Source: Thaumatotibia leucotreta (lineage: Eukaryota > Arthropoda > Insecta > Lepidoptera > Tortricidae). Taken from it: 64,000 bases of DNA. Under the pieces are notes generated by a model. The model did no database searches. It was not told the origin of the DNA and was given only the letters and a program-made list of their open reading frames with translations. The stretch lies in assembly GCA_025490895.1 (NCBI GenBank), contig JALPQI010031394.1, forward strand, positions 1 through 64,000, in the 5' to 3' direction. Positions within the stretch are counted from its first letter, which is position 1, and each line of letters begins with the position of its first letter. The position numbers were made by a program, and so were the translations under genes. Below are positions 56,427-64,000 of this stretch, in pieces.

Positions 56427-56903
56427 GAATACTAATTTGAATCGATTCAAGAAGTTATCATTCAAATACACATTTTGTTGGCGTCAATTAAGGCGCCTGA
56501 TGAAAATGCACATGCAATGCGACCTTTGCAGCTCACCGCCTCTTAGTTATAAGGATCTTTTAATATAATTTTGCATGTCACTCAGTCAGTCACTATTAAA
56601 TCCACAAGTCACAGCTAACAGACGTCTCCTTATTTTAATCACCCTGAAGTTTTCTGCACCAAATCCCTCAGACCCTTGAACACATTTAGTGGAATACTAA
56701 TTTGAATCGATTCAAGAAGTTATCATTTCAAATACACATTTAGTGGAGAACTAATTTGAATCGATTCAAGAAGTTATCATTCAAATACACATTTAGTGGA
56801 ATACTAATTTGAATCGATTCAAGAAGTTATCATTCAAATACACATTTAGTGGAATACTAATTTGAATCGATTCAAGAAGTATTCATTCAAATACACATTT
56901 AGT
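56427..56903. repeat. 53-bp tandem repeats with a 14-bp palindrome
   Basis: Four units at 56691-56744, 56745-56797, 56798-56850 and 56851-56903, plus an isolated unit at 56427-56476. Each reads GGAATACTAATTTGAATCGA, TTCAAGAAGTTATCATTCAA, ATACACATTTAGT. TTGAATCGATTCAA is a perfect palindrome in every unit. 56480-56690, between the isolated and tandem units, holds no recognised gene. The array stops before CCCGCAAGAAGTCTG. Confidence 0.92.
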
Positions 56904-57572
56904 GTCCCGCAAGAAGTCTGTCACGTAAAAATGTATTCAAATAGTGAGGTAGACGAAAGCTATTAAGTTCTGGTTTTAGGACATTTTTACTCCAGAAGTA
57001 ACATTTATCCATTCGAATATTGTATTTATTTACACCAATGGTACCAAGTCTACGAACCATTTATCTTTTCTGATTACTCGCGCTGATACTCGCAAACCAG
57101 TATAATATATACGCATTCGCTTAGATTTTTAATAACAGTTAGTTATTAAAACACCGCAATAGTGTTCAGTGTTTATTAGTTTAACATCGTGACGTCCGTG
57201 TATATGACATTGACACAGTCCATTTTTTATTTATTATTCAGTTGCGTTTTTATTCAATACTTCAAGTGACTTTAGGTTTGATATCTATGAGGATACTAAT
57301 AATAGTATTGTGTTTTATATGTCATATATAATATAGAAAAGAAACCACATGTACTTATTCATAAACATACTTTATTTTGTTTAAAAAAAAAAAACATAGT
57401 AAAGAGTGAAACATTTGTTTTAATGTTTATTTTTTACAATAGACAATGGCCAAGATCAATACCTTTTACGTGTACTCTTATCTACATAGTATTTATTTAA
57501 GAAGTATATCACTCAAATATCGTGTTATCTTTTACAAATTAGAATTAAGTAGACTTCTGAGACATTGTACCT
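56904..57572. other. Non-coding left part of the polymerase-bearing element
   Basis: AT-rich stretch with no supportable coding frame. It contains AGTATAATATATACGC (57101) and a run of A12 (57382). TTTATT at 57492-57497 reads as AATAAA on the - strand about 76 bases after the stop of the - strand gene, and is its likely poly(A) signal. Some of this may be the terminal repeat of the element. Confidence 0.5.
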
Positions 57573-58218
57573 CTAGTCAATGGTGTACCCATGGGGGGAG
57601 TCCGATGACAAACCCTCATCTATCTTATCTATTACTCTACGCGTTAATTCGTAGACTTCGTCTAATATTGTATTTTTCACAACATATTGGGCACATAGCT
57701 CAGCATTACATTTACAGATACATTCATAATTCTCGTCTAGTTTGCTACTGTTGTAAATTTCTATTTTTATGACTTTTGTGCCACCATTCCGATGTGGTTT
57801 CTTGATAAACGAGTAAACAACGGGTGCTGCTTTCCTCTTGACCCCCGAGGACAGACGTCTTACCCCCGATCCAACTTCACTCTGACTTTGATTTAGAGAT
57901 GAAGTGAGAGGAACGAAGTTGAACAGGTGTTCTGATGTATCCTGTAATGAATAATTAATTATTAGTTCAATTAATGTCTAACTATTCATCTGAAAGTATT
58001 TAGGGGGAGACCAAAAATTCCAATCAAATACCGTAATATAAAAATATACAGTAAGATACAATTATTACAGATAAATGAAATACAATTTAGAGATTTAAGT
58101 TCCCCACTATTTATCCATTAGAGATTTACTTAAAATAAATTTTAAAATTATTATACCAATTTTTTATAAGTGCTCTATTTAAATACTATAATGTTTATTA
58201 AAAAGGACTTACCGACAT
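57573..58218 (-). CDS. Two-exon small gene, 124 residues, function unknown
   Basis: Exon 1 coding is only ATG TCG (58218-58213), directly followed by GTAAGTCC. Exon 2 runs from 57941 (after TTACAG on the - strand) to the TAG at 57575-57573. The joined frame is 125 codons with no other stop. The N-terminus reads MSDTSEHLFNFVPLTSS. A basic segment, GVRRLSSGVKRKAAP, follows near 37-51, then SFIKKPHRNGGTKVIKI near 56-72. A Cys cluster CICKCNAELC near 84-93 could bind metal. The C-terminal part is acidic (DEVYELTRRVIDKIDEG). An AATAAA lies about 76 bases after the stop. I do not recognise the family. It diverges from the gene at 59592 and is plausibly a viral or transposon accessory protein. It is easy to miss because exon 2 has no ATG. 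Confidence 0.7.
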
Positions 58219-58408
58219 ATTTTCAGTAGAACTAACTGCTGTTAAAATATTGTATTGAATAAGTTTGTTCACTTATTTTCAGGATTTATATCCGAAAATA
58301 TCATCGTTATTAGAGTTCAAAATATCATGTATTTTATTGAAATTCGTATATGGAAAGTCATATGGAGTGATTGGCGACTGACAAATATGATACCGTCTGT
58401 GTTGATAT

Positions 58409-59080
58409 CCATATACCGCTCGCCGAATCATAATCATAATAAGTTAAATAGAATTGAAGCGTGAAATTGATTCTTAATACATACGGTTAGTCATCAAATT
58501 GTATTGACATACGTGTGGATTTACAGAGTGAGCAATAATGCGCTGATGCAAATAAAATATACTAGCTCATATCGTGACTTCGTCTTCTTATTTAAGATTA
58601 ATAGTATGTTTAAAGCAAAATAAATCCAGAAAAAGATAGATAAATGAATGTAAATAAATAGCAGCCAAAATCATAACCCACTTCTGCGTTACCGTAGTCG
58701 GGTAAAAATCGTGTTTGTTCTTACTTTAACAGATTATATTATATCTAATAATTTTTGTGCAGTTACGGCCATAAATATAATATATTAGCACTTCACATAC
58801 AGATGTCTGATAAGGTGAAAAATGTATACTTATTTTTGTCGTCGACCGTTCACATATACCATACCTACCTGCCTGCAAATCATAATCATAATCATAATAT
58901 GTGAAATAAAATAAAACATACCAAATTGAGTCTTAATACATGCGTTTAGTGATCAAATTGTGTTGAAATACGATCGTGTGCATTCGTATTTTGAAGAGTT
59001 ATTAGTAATAATGCGCTGATGCAAATAAAATATACTAGCTCCTATCCTGACTTTGTCTTCTTTTCTAAGATTACGAGTAC
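58409..59080. repeat. Two diverged ~200-bp direct repeats between divergent genes
   Basis: Unit A (58409-58608) and unit B (58853-59080) share AATCATAATCATAAT, TCTTAATACAT, ATCAAATTGT, AATAATGCGCTGATGCAAAT and AAAATATACTAGCTC, then CTGACTTTGTCTTCTT-like sequence. The ATGCAAAT core (octamer-like) next to a TATA-like AAATATACTAG is the best conserved part. They may be duplicated promoter/enhancer units for the - strand and + strand genes. 59085-59400 has no recognised feature apart from a GTAAGT-like site at 59266. Confidence 0.7.
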
Positions 59081-59591
59081 TAGATAAACGAACGTATACA
59101 ATTATAATGAAGTTACTTAGTACAGTCAAGGGCATTAATATATATATACACTTCTCCATACTGATCCTTTACAAATGTGTCTATATATTAATGCACTCGA
59201 CTGTACGTACCTGCACATTTTGTTTTACATAACTGATGTATTGTTTTCGTTTGTTTGTTGATTAAAGGTAAGTATCTACTCAAAATAATATTGACTAAAT
59301 ATGAAAATAAAATGTTATTATTTATTGATTGAATAAAAAAGGAAGTAAACCCACAGTATGAAGGTAAGCGAAATATAGAGCTTCTACTTTAGGCTAAGTG
59401 CTGAATTGCTGATGCGCCTTCGAAACTGTACCTTTTTAATCGCGTCGACAAATTTCATATATGGGAGAGCTCCACGTGAATGTTCACTACTTAAGCCGCC
59501 CGATCGGGCCTATTGCTTCATTCCGATAAACAGGAAGCAAGGAAACCCACTCTTCTCTTCCCAACTCCAGCTACAGCACATCATCATCATC

Positions 59592-60127
59592 ATGTAAGTA
59601 TGAATCAATGTATATGTTAATGTTACTAATAGGTACTAGAATCATCATAAACTCGTAATAACAATTGAAGAGTGTCTTTTTAAATGGGCTTATTTTGTGT
59701 GATCACTTAGACAAAGATCATACTTTGTGTGAAAAAAAACTCATAGAGAAATAACCCCTTTGAAAAGACACTCCTCAATCAATAATTATTTAAATTAAAA
59801 AATGTTAGAGTAATAGAGAATTATAATAATTATATAGAAAGACACGAGTAATTAGCTACTTAGAATTATAACTTAACCTTTCAAACTAATGTACTATCAG
59901 CATCACTGTTAACTACACATTTGTAAGCGTTATTGCAATGACATAAGGTCTATCGATGGTTAGTTATGGGTGTTGCTACTTGCTGTTAATACCTACAGTC
60001 AGCCAATTTGATTTCTACTTACTGAGACAGTTCTATAGTGATATAAAACGTTGTCTCAGTAACTAACAACGTCGTAGTCCTGTAGAAAGTAATCTAGTAG
60101 TTACTATGACAAAATTTTATAGTGTGT

Positions 60128-60171
<44 letters not shown>

Positions 60172-60910
60172 GTGAATATACTTGATAATATCGTTCTCTT
60201 CGAGATCAATGAATACTTAATAATTATTTCTGATTACCTACCTATCTGTTTCTAAATAATACATAATTGGGTTTACCTTAAATTCGTAACTAAAGTATCC
60301 GCACTCTATTATTCAAGCTCATGTTAAATGATTGTAAATTTAATAGTAACATATTTATCTGATTTTCAGGTCGAAACGCTCGAATGCCGAAGATTTGTTC
60401 CTATCGTCGTCCTCGGAGGATGATTCGCCCCCGCCGCCGCCGCCGCCGCCGCCGAAGGCTGATGAGGGTGACAAAAGGAATAAGAAGAAGTCCAAGCCTT
60501 CGACATCGGCGAGCTCGAAGAGGGTGAGAATTGCACCAGCACCAATGAAGCCGCGACACGGCACTGCGGCGGAGCTATTCGGCGCCGACAGTGATGACGA
60601 GGGGTTGGAGGCGAACCAAACTTCAGGCGAGGGTAAATTATTATCCTACATTTCACGAAGGCTTGCGAATGGTTTCGCGCGTCAGGCAAATCCAGATAAA
60701 AAGGGCACCCACTTTGTTGAGGTTAAAGTTTACAAATACAGTGATATTGAACAGGTATCGCCAGTGAATCGATGGCGTCATGCCGTAGTCAATATTAAAA
60801 ACCGAACCGATGATAATACTGAAGCTTGGAGACACTTGGCCAATTTTATTCACGCAACGCGAAAAGAATACCGAACGTGTGTGCCGTCATTTGTTAGTAA
60901 TTATTATTGA
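59592..60910 (+). CDS. Two-exon small gene, 180 residues, start codon split by intron
   Basis: The upstream exon ends ...CATCATCAT before GTAAGT (59594). The next exon starts at 60370 after GATTTTCAG. Joining gives AT|G TCG AAA, so the likely start codon is made by splicing. A longer form from ATG at 59412 is also in frame (60 more residues, ending in four Ile). The product begins MSKRSNAEDLF. It has an acidic Ser run (LSSSSEDDS), nine Pro in a row near 20-28 (CCG codons), a Lys-rich part, then AAELFGADSDDEG, and a C-terminal domain of about 95 residues with ISRRLANGFARQANPDKKG, HFVEVKVYKYSDIEQ and WRHAVVNIKNR. Stop at 60908. The GC-rich N-terminal part contrasts with the AT-rich C-terminal part. 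Family not recognised. It lies directly upstream of, and in the same direction as, the polymerase. Confidence 0.7.
60121..60174. repeat. (TG)n microsatellite in the leader intron
   Basis: About 25 TG units with few interruptions, inside the intron between 59594 and 60369. Confidence 0.95.
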
Positions 60911-61112
60911 TGAATTTTAAACATTGTATCGATTTATTATTATCTTAATGTTAATACATCTGCTATAGAATACCGGAGTAATAAATAAATAAATAAATTA
61001 TGCTCCTATATTTACAGTATTCATATTGCCTTGCGTGTATAAATTTAGCTGAATGTCCACACCCTGTAGTGTTAGAGTGAATTCTTTTTCGTAATGTATA
61101 ATTCCAACTATG

Positions 61113-61120
<8 letters not shown>

Positions 61121-61143
<23 letters not shown>
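61121..61143. repeat. (TA)n microsatellite
   Basis: TATATATATATATATATATA between the small gene and its duplicated 3' fragment. Confidence 0.95.
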
Positions 61144-61149
<6 letters not shown>

Positions 61150-61157
61150 CACCCTAA

Positions 61158-61255
61158 CATTGAAGCGTGGAAACATTAAGCTTAATTTATTCACGCAGCG
61201 CAAAAGGAATACCACAGATATGGGTTCTCATTTTTAGTTAGCGTCTATTATATTA
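61158..61255 (+). pseudogene. Duplicated 3' fragment of the 180-residue gene
   Basis: ACATTGAAGCGTGGAAACAT, TTTATTCACGCAGCGCAAAA and GGAATACC parallel ATACTGAAGCTTGGAGACAC, TTTATTCACGCAACGCGAAA and AGAATACC at 60818-60870. Similarity runs past the stop into the 3' UTR (GTTAGTAATTATTATTGATG against GTTAGCGTCTATTATATTAC). The copy has early stops. It shows a partial local duplication of this gene. Confidence 0.75.
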
Positions 61256-61451
61256 CTGATGTTTTAACTCTGTGTTCATTCTTAACTTAAGTACCTATAT
61301 ATTTGTTATAAAATATAAGTTCTTTAACATATCATTTAACAAATAATAATAAATGTATCTTATATTACCTTCAAATAAATTGTAATCTATAAAGTGTGTC
61401 ATTTTGTTTACAGTGAGATCACATAACCTCCCGTCATCCAGAACTATTTCA

Positions 61452-64000
61452 ATGAAATGTGACAAATGTGGAATTGAATTGCCTAAGAATGAATACAATT
61501 ATCATTTGAGAACCAATTTACATAAATCGAATTGCATATTGAAGACTGATTTTAATAATATTGAAATTATAGCAACTGCCTTTAAAAACAGAATAGTAAC
61601 GTATCGTTTGAATCCAATACAAAATGAATACCCCACTCCTGAGACGTTTCTGTGCGATATTCAAAGTAACATTATGAAAGTTGTGGAAATGTCATTACTG
61701 AAACATAAATGTATCAAAATAAACTATGAGCTATTCGTTTACTTTACATTACCACATTCAGACAAACAACAATTAAAGTCGTTCAATACAAAATATGATG
61801 TTATTTATGGAAACTCGAATATTAATGAGCTGTTTGCAAAAACGATTGAGCATTTGAAAGATAAACTTACTGAATTTGAACACCGTGAATCTGGCTGGTC
61901 TTTTGTTGCAATAAGTCATTTAGAAGTCAATGTAAACAAGTATTGTCCGATGCGAGGAGGTACTTACATACCTTTACCTCCTACTGTCAAAAATACCAAA
62001 AGCTGCATTAATATTCAGAACAATGATAATTATTGCTTTTTATGGAGTATACTTGCTGGTCTATATCCTGCAAAGAGCAATGTGTGTCGAACTAAATCAT
62101 ACCCGCACTATTCAGATGTTTTAAATATAGACGGAATAGCATTCCCCTTATCAGTCAAAGATATACAGTTATTTGAAAAGAATAACCCTGAAATAAGCAT
62201 TAATATATATGGATTAGATAATAAGTGTGTTGTAACAGGCCCCCTGTACAAATCAAAATCAAAGAAAAATAATCATTTTAATTTGTTATACATAGAAAAA
62301 AATGGTAAAGGACATTATTGCTTCATTAAAGACCTTGTACGATTAATTCGAAAACAAGTAACTTTACATAGAGGTCAAATGAATTTCTGTGACTCATGTT
62401 TACAATTTTTTAAAAGCGAAAATAAATTTAAAACTCATCATTGTTCTGAAATTGTAACAGTTTTACCTAATGAAAATACTGTCATTCAATTTAAGAATTT
62501 CGAACGCAAGCAAAAAATTAATTTCATTATATACGCTGACTTCGAAAGCATGTTAATTAATTGTAATTCAAAGAATGGTAAAAATACGCAGAACCTGAAA
62601 AAGCATGTCCCAACATGTTTTGGTTATTATGTATGCTGCTCGCACGATTCCAGTTTGAATAAATACGTTTCTTACAGAGGTGAAGATTGCGTGAAAGTTT
62701 TTGTTGAATGGTTAATTAACGATATTCAAGAAATTAACAGTATACTGATTAAAAATAATCCTATGAATCCATTATCAAAAGAAGAACAATGTAATTATGA
62801 GAATGCTACACACTGTCATATTTGTAAACAGTTTTTATTTGGTGACAAAGTTCGTGATCACGATCACATCACATCAGAATACAGAGGTGCCTCTCACTCA
62901 CTATGCAACCTGCAATACAGAATCTGTCCATTTGTACCAGTTGTCTTACATAATTTAGCTGGGTATGATAGTCATCTCTTTATAGAAGAACTTACAAAGT
63001 ACCCCGGTTCTATTAAAATAATGCCACAGTCCAAGGAAAAATATTCATGTATAAAAAAAACGATATCTTCAACTAACGAACCGAGTCAATCACTTGAAAT
63101 AAAGTTTATTGATTCCTACCAATTTCTTAGTTCCAGTTTATTTGAGTTAACCAAAAGTTTGAACAAAGAAGATTATGTTAACTTGTCTAAAGAATTTACT
63201 GATGGGTACCACTTTCAGTTATTAACACGTAAAGGTGTTTACCCTTATGATTACATTGATTCCTGGTTAAAATATGAAGACAATAAATTACCAGAAAAAG
63301 AAATGTTTTATAATTCTCTGCAATGTAAACGTATATCAGATACCGATTTTAAGCATGCCGAAACTGTATGGTCAGCTTTTAATATAAAGACTTTAGGAGA
63401 ATATACTGATTTATACTTAAAATGTGACGTCTTATTGTTATGCGATGTATTTGAACATTTTAGAAATACTAGTTTGCAGCATTATAATCTGGACCCTGCT
63501 TATTATGTATCTGCGCCTAATTTAAGTTGGGATGCTATGCTTTTGTTTACAGACGTAAAATTACAATTAATACACGATTTAGAAGTATATCAGATGATAG
63601 AAAGAGGAATACGTGGCGGGTTAGCCCAGTGTTCTCTTCGGAATTCAAAAGCAAACAATAAATACACACCCGATTATGATGCTTCTAAACCCACATCATA
63701 TTTGATATATTTAGATTGTAACAATCTCTATGGTTATGCGATGAGACAAAAAATACCTGTATCAGATTTTGAATTTTTAAATCCCGATGAAGTTATCAAT
63801 TTTAACATACTGACCATACCAAGAAACGGTGAACATGGATACATTTTAGAAGTTGATATGAGTTATCCTGATCATTTACATGATTATCATGCTGACTTGC
63901 CCTTTGCACCTGAAAAGTTTGTCCCCCCTGGAGGAAAGACAGAAAAGTTAATTGCAAATTTACATGACAAATACAACTATATCATTCATTTCGTACATTT
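61452..64000 (+). CDS. Protein-primed family-B DNA polymerase with nuclease modules (3' end outside window)
   Basis: Open frame of 849 codons reaching the window edge. Order: C2H2-type zinc finger (Cys3, Cys6, His18, His23); a region with NDNYCFLWSIL (Cys195) and GHYCFIKDLV (His288), a possible Cys-His hydrolase fold; a second finger CDSC...HHC (313-331); exonuclease I YADFES (Asp363, Glu365); an endonuclease VII-like HNH module with CHIC (455-458), RDHDHITSEYRG and HSLCN (469-486); exonuclease II NLAGYDSH (Asn501, Asp506); exonuclease III YLKCD (Tyr655, Asp659); and polymerase motif A YLDCNNLYGYAM (Asp755). Motifs B and C (YxDTD) lie beyond 64000. This arrangement is typical of PolB from Polinton/Maverick-like elements in invertebrates (family knowledge). 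The start at 61452 is the first ATG. The frame is open upstream to 61386 and a TTTGTTTACAG acceptor sits at 61413, so an N-terminal extension by splicing is possible. Replicates linear DNA with a protein primer, if active. No stop or frameshift is seen, so the copy looks young. Confidence 0.93.
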   Translation, partial: MKCDKCGIELPKNEYNYHLRTNLHKSNCILKTDFNNIEIIATAFKNRIVTYRLNPIQNEYPTPETFLCDIQSNIMKVVEMSLLKHKCIKINYELFVYFTLPHSDKQQLKSFNTKYDVIYGNSNINELFAKTIEHLKDKLTEFEHRESGWSFVAISHLEVNVNKYCPMRGGTYIPLPPTVKNTKSCINIQNNDNYCFLWSILAGLYPAKSNVCRTKSYPHYSDVLNIDGIAFPLSVKDIQLFEKNNPEISINIYGLDNKCVVTGPLYKSKSKKNNHFNLLYIEKNGKGHYCFIKDLVRLIRKQVTLHRGQMNFCDSCLQFFKSENKFKTHHCSEIVTVLPNENTVIQFKNFERKQKINFIIYADFESMLINCNSKNGKNTQNLKKHVPTCFGYYVCCSHDSSLNKYVSYRGEDCVKVFVEWLINDIQEINSILIKNNPMNPLSKEEQCNYENATHCHICKQFLFGDKVRDHDHITSEYRGASHSLCNLQYRICPFVPVVLHNLAGYDSHLFIEELTKYPGSIKIMPQSKEKYSCIKKTISSTNEPSQSLEIKFIDSYQFLSSSLFELTKSLNKEDYVNLSKEFTDGYHFQLLTRKGVYPYDYIDSWLKYEDNKLPEKEMFYNSLQCKRISDTDFKHAETVWSAFNIKTLGEYTDLYLKCDVLLLCDVFEHFRNTSLQHYNLDPAYYVSAPNLSWDAMLLFTDVKLQLIHDLEVYQMIERGIRGGLAQCSLRNSKANNKYTPDYDASKPTSYLIYLDCNNLYGYAMRQKIPVSDFEFLNPDEVINFNILTIPRNGEHGYILEVDMSYPDHLHDYHADLPFAPEKFVPPGGKTEKLIANLHDKYNYIIHFVH

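Larger units (their letters stand above)
49304..64000 (+). other. PDE1 intron 4 (continues beyond the window)
   Basis: Begins GTAAGTAG. I searched by eye for the next PDE1 exon, which should encode the NPYHN metal-site region, and found none. The rest of the window holds repeats, a LINE and the polymerase-bearing element. 49320-49365 has a GGTTCGAATCCC B-box-like remnant. Stretches 49370-49860, 50335-50585, 51025-51220 and 52445-52975 hold nothing I can support. Strictly, the downstream exons could also be lost; this cannot be decided here. Confidence 0.6.

Noticed and set aside
56691..56903. Possible CRISPR-like array
   Set aside because: Eukaryotic context; units are contiguous 53-bp tandem repeats without unique spacers.
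57446..57772. 108-codon + strand frame starting MAKINTFYVYSYL
   Set aside because: It overlaps the spliced - strand gene, whose splice signals, frame and poly(A) signal are much better supported.
59364..59392. Possible 29-nt intron (GTAAGC...TTTAG) before the leader exon
   Set aside because: Too short to be spliced by the normal machinery.
60366..60689. 107-codon and 69-codon frames on the - strand opposite the small gene
   Set aside because: Shadow of the GC-rich CCG/TCG coding of the + strand gene.
49304..64000. Search for the next PDE1 exon (metal-site region)
   Set aside because: No segment with the expected NPYHN-like coding and splice sites was seen by eye; a profile search would be needed to exclude it fully.

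Overview
The window is nuclear DNA of an insect, almost certainly a moth or butterfly. It is AT-rich with long introns and small GC-richer exons. It carries repeat families I recognise as typical of Lepidoptera: a tRNA-derived SINE ending near TATTTATTTATT, the repeat with the GGCCAAGTGCGAGTCGGACTC head, the CATCATCAGCC...CCACTGCTGGACG repeat, RTE-type LINE tails and many short inverted-repeat elements. Species cannot be read from the sequence.

The backbone is one host gene on the + strand: calcium/calmodulin-dependent cyclic nucleotide phosphodiesterase (PDE1). Four internal exons are visible at 3593-3749, 16585-16698, 39024-39273 and 49187-49303. Their phases match and their order follows the N-terminal half of PDE1. 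The first exon(s) and the catalytic HD domain lie outside the window. No further PDE1 exon was found between 49304 and 64000, so the rest of the window is read as the next intron. Extra host-gene signals are a decayed tandem copy of the first visible exon (3791-3890), a phase-compatible 45-nt candidate cassette exon (36790-36834) and a GC-rich islet in intron 2 (35559-35770).

The introns are packed with transposons, often nested: foldback/MITE elements (411-1440, 7303-8826, 9738-10280, 24208-24622 and others), SINEs, RTE tails, a non-LTR retrotransposon fragment fused to a Penelope-like element with inverted arms and a hammerhead-like motif (41571-43905), and a nearly complete non-LTR retrotransposon with one internal stop (52979-55886).

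The most unusual part is 56.2-64.0 kb. A strong heat-shock-type promoter (HSF sites plus TATAAATA) is followed by a perfect hairpin and 53-bp tandem repeats. Then comes a gene cluster of virus/transposon type: a 124-residue protein on the - strand, a 180-residue protein on the + strand, and a protein-primed family-B DNA polymerase that runs off the right edge. The polymerase carries a zinc finger, a Cys/His domain, an endonuclease VII-like HNH motif, an exonuclease and the start of the polymerase domain. The two small genes diverge from a region with duplicated ~200-bp blocks, and each has an intron at or inside its start codon. This looks like an endogenous Polinton/Maverick- or adintovirus-like element lying in a PDE1 intron. 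Its integrase and capsid genes, if present, would be to the right.
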